Shown here: piece after piece, positions 34,218 to 41,985 of the stretch | Numbering within the stretch: position 1 is the first letter of the stretch | How the letters are laid out: each line of letters begins with the position of its first letter | NCBI RefSeq assembly: GCF_002218065.1 | Contig: NZ_BDUB01000001.1 | Coordinates: forward strand, 3,133,270-3,197,269 | Reading direction: 5' to 3' | Length of the DNA stretch: 64,000 nucleotides | Origin: Nodularia sp. NIES-3585 | Lineage (GTDB): Bacteria > Cyanobacteriota > Cyanobacteriia > Cyanobacteriales > Nostocaceae | Notes under the pieces: generated by a model | Database searches by the model: none | Seen by the model: the letters and a program-made list of their open reading frames with translations, nothing else | Told to the model about the DNA's origin: nothing | Program-made: the position numbers and the translations under genes

Positions 34218-35282
34218 TTGTATTCCGTACTTGAGAAAAAATACCGACGACTGCAAAAAGAACTAACAGTAGGGGGGATTTCCCTGGGTGGGGTTTTCCT
34301 CAGTGGCACTTTGTGGTACAAGTTCATGGAAGGTTGGTCATGGGAAGAAGCGGCTTACATGACAGTCATCACGTTAACTACCGTGGGCTTTGGCGAAACC
34401 AACCCGTTGAGTAGCCGAGGACGGTTGTTTACAATTGCCTTAATTATGTTGGGTGTAATCACTATTGGTTACATGGTGAACAGATTTACAGAAGCCGTAA
34501 TTCAAGGCTACTTTCAAGAAGGAATGAGACTACGGCAGCAGAGAAATTTAATGGAATCCCTGACAAAACATTACATCATCTGTGGATTTAGTCGCACTGG
34601 TCGTCAAATTGCCAAAGAATTTCAGGCAGAGGGCGTACCTTTTGTGGTGGTTGATGCCAATCTAGAATCTGTAGAACAGATACAAGCACAGAACTACATA
34701 GCATACCAAGGTGATGTAACTCTGGATGAAACGCTCTTGAAAGTTGGTGTAGAACGAGCGATTTGTATTGTGGCTGCTTTGCCTTCAGATGCCGAAAATT
34801 TATATACAGTGTTAACAGCAAAAACACTGAATCCAGGAATTCGTGCGATCGCACGGGCAAGTACAGAAGAATCTGTAAAAAAATTACAACGTGGTGGGGC
34901 TGATACCGTGGTTTCACCCTATATCACTGGTGGTAAGCGCATGGCTGCGGCCGCCCTCAGACCCCAAGTCTTGGATTTTGTCGATGGTTTCATTTCCGGT
35001 CTAGACGGACAGTTTTATATGGAAGAATTTTTACTTGACCCTGCGGTGTATCCTTATGTAGGACACACTTTAAGACAAGCAAGGTTGCGATCGCAATCCG
35101 GCGCTTTAGTGATTGCAATTCGTCGCGCTGATGGACACCTAATTGGTGGTCCCACTGGTGAAACTGTTTTATTACCAGGAGATACCCTGATTTGCATGGG
35201 GACATCGGAACAATTGCGTAGTCTGAACCAAATTCTCATCCCGATTGCTTCTCAAAGAAGACGACGACCGAGAAATAATTAA
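34218..35282 (+). CDS. Two-helix potassium channel with RCK (TrkA) domains
   Basis: A 354-residue potassium channel. Two membrane helices (about 17-35 and 68-90) enclose a pore loop with the selectivity filter TVGFGE, a variant of TVGYGD. An RCK/TrkA-N Rossmann domain follows (YIICGFSRTGRQIAKEF, then VVDAN), with GDVTLDETL and a TrkA-C domain to the end (LLPGDTLICMG). The layout is that of MthK/KvAP-type ligand-gated channels. The start is a TTG at 34218; the next candidates would cut the first helix. It ends overlapping the convergent DUF3445 gene by 4 bp. Filter residue E in place of D is unusual but seen in some channels. Confidence 0.93.
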   Translation: MYSVLEKKYRRLQKELTVGGISLGGVFLSGTLWYKFMEGWSWEEAAYMTVITLTTVGFGETNPLSSRGRLFTIALIMLGVITIGYMVNRFTEAVIQGYFQEGMRLRQQRNLMESLTKHYIICGFSRTGRQIAKEFQAEGVPFVVVDANLESVEQIQAQNYIAYQGDVTLDETLLKVGVERAICIVAALPSDAENLYTVLTAKTLNPGIRAIARASTEESVKKLQRGGADTVVSPYITGGKRMAAAALRPQVLDFVDGFISGLDGQFYMEEFLLDPAVYPYVGHTLRQARLRSQSGALVIAIRRADGHLIGGPTGETVLLPGDTLICMGTSEQLRSLNQILIPIASQRRRRPRNN

Positions 35283-36265
35283 CCAAAATGTTTTAGCCAG
35301 TGTAAGATACTAGCTTTGCTTTCTAATAAACCTTTATATACAAGTGATTCCGAAGTCATCGACTCAATTGCTGCACACAATTTAGATCGTAGCACTGAGT
35401 CTTGTTTGAGCGCCCGACAATCTTGAAAATAAGTCCGAATTGTAAACAGTGCCGCTTCATACTTCGGTAGTCCCCAAATTACTTGTCTCTCAATTCGCAG
35501 GTAAAGTTGGGGATACTGCGGGTCAAAACTTCTACCTTGCCATTGATTGACTGATATACCAAGGGGCGGTTGAGGATGATGATTCAGACGGGTATCGGTA
35601 CTCAAACCCCAAGCAAAACGCACCGTTGGTTTTTGGTCAATCATTGTATTCACAATAGCATCTCCCCGCAGATTGATTTTTTCCATACCTGCTACAGGTG
35701 CATGAATCGCTGCAAAATTTTTCCCAATTTTTGACTCGGCTGACCAATGATTGGGATAGCACAGATGCACAGCACTTAACCAATTACTACCATCCGCAGC
35801 ACGGCAAACAACTGTGATATCTTCTTGGATTTGTGCGGCTAAAGCATCAAGAGTAGAGGCGTAAGGAGGAACAATTGGACTACCTTGGACTTGCTGTAAT
35901 TGCCAATCTGCATTTAAATACAGAGTTTCTTGAGTTAGTCGGCTATGGAATTTGAGCGTCTTGGCTGTTTTTGGACAATCAAAATATTGCGGGTGTTCTT
36001 GAGTGAGGCGTTCAATTATTAAACAAGCGATCGCACCAGCTACAGTCTGAGAATAGTTGCAAGTCTGATAATATTTACTCAAACTTTCCCCACGAGCTAA
36101 GATTTTATGCTGGCGGTAATGGCTAAAATGATCATCAATTTGAAACACCTGTTGATCAGCTTCACCATTACCCAAGCAGCAACCAAAAGGCATCATTCCC
36201 GGCTTGACTTCATAGCGTCCATTGCTCAAGGGGAAATAACAAGCTGGATGATTATCAGGTTTCAC
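35279..36265 (-). CDS. DUF3445 / heme-dependent oxidative N-demethylase-like protein
   Basis: A 328-residue protein of the DUF3445 family, related to the alpha subunit of heme-dependent oxidative N-demethylases. Family marks include the LSNGRYEVKPGMMPFG N-terminal segment (usually with Pro-Gly), VCRAADGSNWLSAVHLCYPNHW, KIGKNFAAIHAPVAG and the late LYLRIERQVIWGLPKYEAALFTIRTYF. The conserved His and Arg residues of those motifs are present. The substrate is unknown. It is followed by no partner gene; the CblD-like gene lies 30 bp upstream on the same strand, so the two may be co-transcribed. Both could act on one-carbon or cofactor chemistry, but that is speculation. Confidence 0.82.
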   Translation of the reverse strand: MKPDNHPACYFPLSNGRYEVKPGMMPFGCCLGNGEADQQVFQIDDHFSHYRQHKILARGESLSKYYQTCNYSQTVAGAIACLIIERLTQEHPQYFDCPKTAKTLKFHSRLTQETLYLNADWQLQQVQGSPIVPPYASTLDALAAQIQEDITVVCRAADGSNWLSAVHLCYPNHWSAESKIGKNFAAIHAPVAGMEKINLRGDAIVNTMIDQKPTVRFAWGLSTDTRLNHHPQPPLGISVNQWQGRSFDPQYPQLYLRIERQVIWGLPKYEAALFTIRTYFQDCRALKQDSVLRSKLCAAIESMTSESLVYKGLLESKASILHWLKHFG

Positions 36266-36295
36266 TGTTAACTGTTAACTGTTGACTATTGACTG

Positions 36296-36844
36296 TTAAT
36301 GCCATCCGTGTAAAGGTGCAATATCTTTGGTGAAAGTTTCGATAATTATAGGTGGTGCTGCTGATATTAAAACACTGGGATAAACTGCTGCACCCCAGAG
36401 AGGATGAATCAGCACCCGACATTTGTTTTTCATCACTGGATAGTTGAGTAAGGCTTTGACAACTGCGGTGTCATTGTGGGGAATTTCCCCCGGATGAGAA
36501 AGTAAAGGATAGCCAGTGCGAGGATCAATCAGGTCGGTTAAATAGCCAATATCGCGCAATTGAAATGCAAGATCACAGCCAAACCGCATAAATTTTTCCC
36601 GCAGGCGTTCTTTCTCTGTTTCGATTTCTGGCGTACTTTTTACGAGTGGATAACGTGACTGCTGTAAAACAATGACAACCCAGAAACCAGATTGATTTTT
36701 CCAATCTGGTAATATCCGTTCGCAGTTGGCACAGATATACTGACTGGGTGAATGAATGGAAATTTGCACCGCTTGTCCTGTTTCGCCAACCAAATTAATA
36801 GGACAGCCTTGCTCCGAAGTGTAAACTGGGGAATAGTTCACCAT
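36296..36844 (-). CDS. CblD/MMADHC-like cobalamin trafficking protein
   Basis: A 182-residue homologue of the human MMADHC (CblD) protein, which directs cobalamin between cytosolic and mitochondrial enzymes. Matches to the human protein from memory are the segment EIETEKERLREKFMRFGCDL with LRDIGYLTDLIDPRTG, and CRVLIHPLWGAAV (HSLWG in human) near the C terminus. A CANCE pair (Cys37-Cys40 region) is also visible and could bind a metal. Bacterial members are known in cyanobacteria, where the role is unproven. It lies 30 bp upstream of the DUF3445 gene on the same strand. Confidence 0.78.
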   Translation of the reverse strand: MVNYSPVYTSEQGCPINLVGETGQAVQISIHSPSQYICANCERILPDWKNQSGFWVVIVLQQSRYPLVKSTPEIETEKERLREKFMRFGCDLAFQLRDIGYLTDLIDPRTGYPLLSHPGEIPHNDTAVVKALLNYPVMKNKCRVLIHPLWGAAVYPSVLISAAPPIIIETFTKDIAPLHGWH

Positions 36845-37148
36845 ATTAATTCGGCTTTTGCAAGTTTTACATTGAACTCTTGGTATGATAATAACCCTTA
36901 AAAGTTCCTAAATATCATCAAGTTTCTGTAAAAGGTGGGGTTTCTTGAAAGCTATTGTGCAGAAATAGTGGTTTTTTTCATCTAAATTTTCTGGTTTATT
37001 AACCTATACTTAGGCGACTGGCTACTATAACTACTTAGGGATGGCTGAATCAACAGCTAAAAATTTCAACCCTCGGTAAGAAAAATATAGGTCAAAACCT
37101 CAAGGGAATGACCTATATAAATGAAAGTATATTTTGATGGGGAGGCGA
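36845..37148. other. Intergenic region
   Basis: About 300 bases between the CblD-like gene and a small gene. It contains the terminator hairpin at 37081-37119 and no reading frame of interest. Confidence 0.5.
37081..37119 (-). terminator. Rho-independent terminator of the 68-residue gene
   Basis: On the minus strand a stem of tataggtca / tgacctata (37109-37117 with 37086-37094) is followed by a run of five T. It lies about 30 bases downstream of the stop codon of the gene at 37149-37355. Confidence 0.8.
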
Positions 37149-37355
37149 TTAATCCAGTTTCAGAGCATTAACTGGCACTTCATCCCAAGAATTAACAATC
37201 CGCAATTGTGCTATCCAGCCGGCTGATTTTTGGCTAGCGGTCAAGTTTCCTTGAAAGGACTCATGGCAATCTTGGGCTTGCGATTCATCACAACAAGCAA
37301 TACAGGCATAAATCATCCCAGAAGGATCAATCTGCTCATTTACCCAAATTTTCAT
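37149..37355 (-). CDS. Conserved small protein, unknown function
   Basis: A 68-residue protein preceded by a strong ribosome binding site (AGAGGAGAT, 5-10 bases before the ATG at 37355) and followed by a terminator, so it is a real single-gene transcription unit. It carries a CIACCDESQAQDC cluster of cysteines and a Trp-rich end (GWIAQLRIVNSWDEVPVNAL). I recognise no domain; the Cys cluster could bind a metal. Confidence 0.65.
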   Translation of the reverse strand: MKIWVNEQIDPSGMIYACIACCDESQAQDCHESFQGNLTASQKSAGWIAQLRIVNSWDEVPVNALKLD

Positions 37356-37448
37356 AGATATCTCCTCTAAAATTAAATATTGAAAAACTCATTTGTGATT
37401 TTAGGATACTACTAACAATGGGGATTGAATATAGAACCTCACCCCTAT

Positions 37449-37629
37449 CCCCTCTCCTTACTAAGGCTACGGTGTACACACAAGTGATCTGATCCCCCTA
37501 AATCCCCCTTCTCAAGGGGGACTTTCAGCAATTTTCCCCCCTTCTCAAGGGGGGTTAGGGGGGATCGAAACGCTGTTAGGCAACTTGATAAGACTTGTGT
37601 GTACACGATAGCCTTACTAAGGAGAGGGG
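37449..37629. repeat. Inverted-repeat element left of the DevBCA cassette
   Basis: A 181-bp element with 37-bp terminal inverted repeats that match at 34 of 37 positions (left arm 37449-37485, right arm 37593-37629; core ggctacggtgtacacacaagt). Its interior is a copy of another common repeat (gatccccctaaatccccctt and its inverse). It ends 16 bases from the devA-like stop codon. A related element lies upstream of the tetR gene. Confidence 0.75.
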
Positions 37630-37644
37630 AGAAATGTCTGAATT

Positions 37645-38433
37645 TTAATGCATTGTTGTCGCCACATCCAGATCATTAGTTTTTAGCTGACCATCTTCCA
37701 TATAAATAATTCGATCAGCAATATCAAGAATCCGGTTGTCATGGGTAACCAGCAAGATTGTACAACCTTGTTCTTTAGCTAACTTTTGCATTAATTCCAC
37801 CACATCACGCCCAGATTTTTTGTCTAATGCAGCTGTGGGTTCATCGGCTAAAACAATTTTAGGGTGACTGACTAAAGCACGAGCGATCGCAACTCTTTGT
37901 TTTTGTCCCCCTGACAGATTCTCTGGATAGTAATTAACATGATTTCCTAAACCGACAGTTTCCAGCATCGCGATCGCTTTGGCGTTGATATCCTGTTGGA
38001 AAAACTCGTCATGCAATTCTATAGACATCCGCACATTGTCTTTAGCTGTTAAAAAAGTCATCAGGTTATGTGCTTGAAAAATATAACCAATCTGGCGGCG
38101 AAGCCTAGTTAATTGTCCTTTCTTGGCTCCACAAATTTCTTGTCCTAAAATTTTCAGACTACCTTCTTGGGCAGAGCGTAATCCACCCATGAGGGTCAAG
38201 AGAGTGGTTTTTCCTGAGCCTGAGGGGCCAGTCATAATCACAATTTCACCCGCGTTAATCTCTAAATTAATCTCAGATAAGACTTGTTTACGCAGGTTCC
38301 CGCCGCCAAAGTAATGATTCAGGTTGTGGACAGCTATTACAGGTTCGACAACAGAGATATTTGAGGGGGAATTTGCTGATCCAGTGTTTTGTAACATGGG
38401 ATTTTTATCGTAATGTTTGTGCCGGGTGGTCAT
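37645..38433 (-). CDS. DevA-family ABC transporter ATPase
   Basis: A 262-residue ATPase of the DevA/LolD-MacB type. Walker A is GPSGSGKTTLL, Q-loop YIFQAHNL, signature LSGGQKQRVAIARA and Walker B IVLADEPTAALD. It overlaps the upstream permease gene by one base (TAATG), so the two are translationally coupled. DevA-type ATPases drive DevBC exporters that move glycolipids or related substrates with TolC. It is the only DevA-type ATPase in the window and could also serve the HgdBC pair downstream, which lacks its own. Confidence 0.93.
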   Translation of the reverse strand: MTTRHKHYDKNPMLQNTGSANSPSNISVVEPVIAVHNLNHYFGGGNLRKQVLSEINLEINAGEIVIMTGPSGSGKTTLLTLMGGLRSAQEGSLKILGQEICGAKKGQLTRLRRQIGYIFQAHNLMTFLTAKDNVRMSIELHDEFFQQDINAKAIAMLETVGLGNHVNYYPENLSGGQKQRVAIARALVSHPKIVLADEPTAALDKKSGRDVVELMQKLAKEQGCTILLVTHDNRILDIADRIIYMEDGQLKTNDLDVATTMH

Positions 38434-39599
38434 TAGAAAACATCGGCGGGGTCGGCTGTGCGTAACTTTCGCATGGCGATCGCACCCGAAAAACTACACA
38501 TGATTACTGTCAGAATAAACACAGTTATGGCTCGTTCTAGCTTCATGGTTATAGGCAACATTGTGGCAGCGTATGTCATCTGATATAAGCCAAAGGAAAG
38601 AAAAAATGCCGGCATATAACCCAAGACAGCTAAGAATAAAGCCTCTTGCAGCAAGACTCGCAACAGATAGTAATCGCTATAACCCATTGCTTTGAGGGTG
38701 GCGTATTCTGGCATATGTTCGGAGACATCAGAGTAAAGAATTTGATAAACAATTACAATACCGACAATAAACCCTACTACTGTCCCTAAACCGAAAATAA
38801 AACCAATACCAGTACCCTCAGCCCAATATTGTTTTTCTATTTGAGCAAAACCCTCTGGAGTCAAAACCTTCACATCATTGGGTAACTCTGCGGCTAGTTG
38901 CGATCGCACTTGTTCAGCATTAGCACCAGCTTCGAGAGTGATTAAACCCACTTCTATACGGTCTCTTTGACGTTCTGGAAACAGTTGTAAAAAGGTAGAA
39001 TCACTGGTAATTACATTACCATCAGCAGCAAAAGAAGCACCATTACTAAATACGCCTCTAACACGGATCGCTTTATTATTCAGTTCTGTGTCAAAGTTGC
39101 CCGTTTTTTCAAAGATATCACCCACAGCCCCATATTCTGGACGACCGGCTTGATCAAACAGAACTTGATGCAACTGTTTAAGATGAGCTTGATTTTCTTG
39201 AACTTCGGGAAATTTGAATGCAGATTGTGCTGGATCGATACCCCAAACTAAGATAGCCCGATCAATCCGCGTTTGGGGATTGCGCCATTGTCCAGTGCCA
39301 ATGTAAACATAATTTATTGATTTTACACCCTCATAACCCAATGTTTGATATAGTCGCTCTCTAGAAAAGCTTTTGACGGAAAATAGCGTTTGAAATTGGG
39401 GATTAATTAACACCAAATCTGCTGCTAAATTGCGGTGAGGTTGAATGGCTGCATCAAATAGCGCACTCTCAAAACCTAGCTGAATAAACATCAGCATATC
39501 AGCAAAAGTAATCCCGGCAACTGCAACTAACAGACGGGTTTTTTCTTTCATTAACTGCCGCCATGCTAGCGGAGTTTTGCGTGATTGTTTGAAAAACAT
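38433..39599 (-). CDS. DevC-family ABC transporter permease
   Basis: A 388-residue permease with one N-terminal membrane helix (about 25-45), a large periplasmic domain (about 50-270) and three C-terminal helices (GIGFIFGLGTVVGFIVGIVI, LLQEALFLAVLGYMPAFFLS and VFILTVIMCSFSGAIAMRKL), ending DPADVF. This is the MacB/DevC layout. It is related at about family level to the HgdC-like protein at 55763-56941, sharing FIQLGFE, SFSRERLYQTLG and DPADVF/DPADIF. It overlaps devA by one base and lies 92 bp after the DevB-like gene, a gap filled by a tandem ggggagt repeat. Confidence 0.92.
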   Translation of the reverse strand: MFFKQSRKTPLAWRQLMKEKTRLLVAVAGITFADMLMFIQLGFESALFDAAIQPHRNLAADLVLINPQFQTLFSVKSFSRERLYQTLGYEGVKSINYVYIGTGQWRNPQTRIDRAILVWGIDPAQSAFKFPEVQENQAHLKQLHQVLFDQAGRPEYGAVGDIFEKTGNFDTELNNKAIRVRGVFSNGASFAADGNVITSDSTFLQLFPERQRDRIEVGLITLEAGANAEQVRSQLAAELPNDVKVLTPEGFAQIEKQYWAEGTGIGFIFGLGTVVGFIVGIVIVYQILYSDVSEHMPEYATLKAMGYSDYYLLRVLLQEALFLAVLGYMPAFFLSFGLYQMTYAATMLPITMKLERAITVFILTVIMCSFSGAIAMRKLRTADPADVF

Positions 39600-39660
39600 A
39601 ATTGGGGAGTGGGGAGTGGGGAGTGGGGAGTGGGGAGTGGGGAGTGGGGAATGGGGAGTG
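39600..39660. repeat. Tandem heptamer repeat between devB- and devC-like genes
   Basis: About eight copies of the heptamer ggggagt, one with a change (ggggaat), fill the space between the devB-like stop and the devC-like start. These are the short tandemly repeated sequences known from heterocystous cyanobacteria. Smaller runs occur at 47384-47424 and near 60402-60420. Confidence 0.85.
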
Positions 39661-39691
39661 GAAAATTACTGATATTTTTAACTTGGGTGTT

Positions 39692-40981
39692 CTACAATTC
39701 AATTGCTGTTTGGACTTGCAAGTTAGTTAAACCGGCTACTTGTTTGCTATCTTCAGGATGCAGACGAATTTTGACATCAATCACCCGGCTATCGAGGTTT
39801 TCTCCTGGTTGGTTGCTAAAAACATTTTGTCTATTTACCTGCAAACCAATCTGAGAAACTGTACCTCGCAATTCACCAGTAAATACTTGACTGGTAACTA
39901 CTGCTGACTGTCCTACTTGAATTTTACTAATATCGCTTTGATATACTTCTGCTACTGCAATCATTTGCTCAGTTTGTGCCAATTCGGCAATCCCAGCCTC
40001 ACGAATTTTTTCTCCAACTCGTGTGTGAATTTTGAGAATTTGACCCGCCATTGGTGCTTTAATATAAGTCGAGTCTAAGTTAGTTTGCATTTGTTTGAGC
40101 GTCGCGATCGCACTCTCAACTTCACTCTTGGCTGCTTCTACATCTACCGGACGAATTTCGGCAATACTGTTAAGTGTGGCTTTGGCTTCACTAATTTGTT
40201 TATTACTGGTAGAATTAATTCGGGTGAGTGTAACTTGGGCTTCGGCTAATTGTCTACTAGCAGTAGAGTTAATTCGATTCACAACTGCTTCACCTTCTGA
40301 TAGTTGCTGTTGTGCAGTTTCTAAACTCAAGCGCTTACTATCAAATAAAGAATTAGAAATTGCTCCTTCAGAGGATAGTTGCTGATAACGTTCATATTCT
40401 GCTTGAGCATTATTAAGTTCTGCTTCGAGCTTTTTAATTGTCGCTTCTTGTGCTATTCTGTCCCCTAACCATTGTGCTTCTATGCGAGCGATCGCTTCTT
40501 GTTGAGCTATTTTATCGCCTTGTAACTGGGCTTGTAACCGTTCAATAGTTGCTTGCTGTGCCTGAATTTCTCCAGTTTTTGCCCCAGCTTGAACTTGAGC
40601 CAGTTTAGCTTTAGCCACTCTCACCTGTTGTTCTGCTTGGAGTACAGCAGTTTGTAAGCGAGTGCGTGAGTCTAAAATTGCCACCACCTGACCAGATTTG
40701 ACTCGATCGCCCTCCTGGACTAATATTTGAGCAATGCGATCGCCATCTAATTCCAAGGGTGCAGACAGGCTAATCACCTCTGTTTCTGGTTCTAGTCTGC
40801 CTAAAGCCGAGATTTTTGGTGTAGTTGGCGCAGTTTCACCCAGTTCAGATGAGGTAGTTTGACCAACTAAACCAGACTGGAAAATCCCATAAAAAGCAAT
40901 TCCACCTGTAATCACCGTAGCAGCTACTACTAATAAAATTAACCTTTGATTGGGAACTTTTAAAAAACCATTTTGAACCAT
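39692..40981 (-). CDS. DevB-family membrane fusion protein
   Basis: A 429-residue periplasmic adaptor. One N-terminal membrane helix (LILLVVAATVITGGIAFYGI) is followed by a lipoyl half motif (ISLSAPLELDGDRIAQILVQ), a coiled coil of repeated Gln/Ala/Glu units (about 105-290), a second lipoyl half (YIKAPMAGQILKIHTRVGE) and a beta-barrel domain ending in TNLQVQTAIEL. The ATG at 40981 is preferred (GAGGT upstream) over an upstream GTG at 40999. First structural gene of the tetR-devB-devC-devA run. DevBCA systems export the heterocyst glycolipid; this copy is a paralogue under TetR control, so its substrate may differ. Confidence 0.92.
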   Translation of the reverse strand: MVQNGFLKVPNQRLILLVVAATVITGGIAFYGIFQSGLVGQTTSSELGETAPTTPKISALGRLEPETEVISLSAPLELDGDRIAQILVQEGDRVKSGQVVAILDSRTRLQTAVLQAEQQVRVAKAKLAQVQAGAKTGEIQAQQATIERLQAQLQGDKIAQQEAIARIEAQWLGDRIAQEATIKKLEAELNNAQAEYERYQQLSSEGAISNSLFDSKRLSLETAQQQLSEGEAVVNRINSTASRQLAEAQVTLTRINSTSNKQISEAKATLNSIAEIRPVDVEAAKSEVESAIATLKQMQTNLDSTYIKAPMAGQILKIHTRVGEKIREAGIAELAQTEQMIAVAEVYQSDISKIQVGQSAVVTSQVFTGELRGTVSQIGLQVNRQNVFSNQPGENLDSRVIDVKIRLHPEDSKQVAGLTNLQVQTAIEL

Positions 40982-41045
40982 TTTTACCTCACTACACACA
41001 TGATTTTTTGTAGATATTTAAACACCAAGAATTAAATTAGCTATG

Positions 41046-41618
41046 TTATGGCTTTTCTTCTAAATATTTGGTCAGCATTGTACCTAGCAAGGCACATTGT
41101 TCAGCCAAATCAATTGTTTCGCCACCCCAGAGTTTCGCTAAAATCAAACCATCGATAAAGCTCAAAATAAACGAAGCTAATACTGGATCTTGAATTCCCA
41201 AAAAATCACAAACTGCTCGCTGATACCTTTGTTTTACACGTTGAAATACCGGACTACTGGCTATTGTTTCTTTGCCTTGATACTGAGAAAAATCAACTAA
41301 AATATAAGTCTGATTAATAAAGTAATCTTCATTTTTGAGTAAATATTTCCCCATTGCAGCCATTGTTTCTGAAACCGTTTGGGTTCCTTGCATCTCCGCC
41401 AAAGCTGAACTTATATCTTTATGACTTATCTCCTCAATTAATTGCTCAAACAAAACCTGTTTGCTCGGAAAATAATGATATAGCGTACCAGTAGAAACAT
41501 TTAAACTCTCAGCAATTTGTCTCATGGTGAGCGCACCGTAACCTTTTTTAGCAAATAAATCAAAGCACTTGCCCAGTAATTCTTTACGGTATTGATCATG
41601 GTCAACTATTTTAGGCAT
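41046..41618 (-). CDS. TetR/AcrR-family repressor of the DevBCA operon
   Basis: A 190-residue TetR-family regulator. The N-terminal HTH (residues 10-55) reads KGYGALTMRQIAESLNVSTG with TLYHYFPSKQVLFEQL. The variable C-terminal domain would bind the inducer. It lies 64 bp upstream of the devB-like gene on the same strand. A perfect 7-bp palindrome (atatcga / tcgatat) lies immediately before its start, consistent with autoregulation. The substrate of the exporter or a related compound is the likely inducer; that is inference. Confidence 0.92.
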   Translation of the reverse strand: MPKIVDHDQYRKELLGKCFDLFAKKGYGALTMRQIAESLNVSTGTLYHYFPSKQVLFEQLIEEISHKDISSALAEMQGTQTVSETMAAMGKYLLKNEDYFINQTYILVDFSQYQGKETIASSPVFQRVKQRYQRAVCDFLGIQDPVLASFILSFIDGLILAKLWGGETIDLAEQCALLGTMLTKYLEEKP

Positions 41619-41623
41619 TTGTT

Positions 41624-41641
41624 ATATCGAACGCTCGATAT
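41624..41641. promoter_or_regulatory. Candidate TetR operator
   Basis: The sequence atatcgaacgctcgatat is a perfect 7-bp palindrome around a 4-base centre, 5 bases upstream of the tetR-like start codon. The position and symmetry suit the site where the repressor controls the operon. Confidence 0.65.
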
Positions 41642-41720
41642 TTTTAAATATATCAGAGATATAGCTGGAATACCAGATAATTTCAGAAATTAAATATACC
41701 GATTTCTCCCTAACCCTCTC

Positions 41721-41940
41721 CTACAAGGCTACGGTGTACACACAAATAATTAAATTACTCCAAAATTTTTTGTAGGGTGTGTTGTCGCGTAGCGCAACGC
41801 ACCATCAACTTCCGTAAAACACCCTACCCAAATAAAGGTTTTTAGACTTGTGTGTACACGGGACCGCAAGGGATGAGGGGGACTGGTTCATCCGGGAAAC
41901 TTCATCTCGATAAGGATTTGTGTACACCGTAGCCTACAAA
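41721..41940. repeat. Inverted-repeat element right of the DevBCA cassette
   Basis: A 220-bp element whose ends are inverted copies of the same terminal motif as the element at 37449-37629 (left arm 41721-41745, right arm 41918-41940; shared ggctacggtgtacac). Its interior differs: a gtagggtgtgttgtcgcgtag repeat and an extra internal acttgtgtgtacac. It lies between the tetR operator and the desaturase-like gene. Confidence 0.7.
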
Positions 41941-41985
41941 AAGGAAAAATTAGCTGTCAGCGACTTTTCAAACAACCTCTAAAGC

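Noticed and set aside
37471-37628. Treating the inverted-repeat element as a terminator
   Set aside because: The arms are 37 bp with a long interior of another repeat and no T tract; a mobile or dispersed repeat explains it better.
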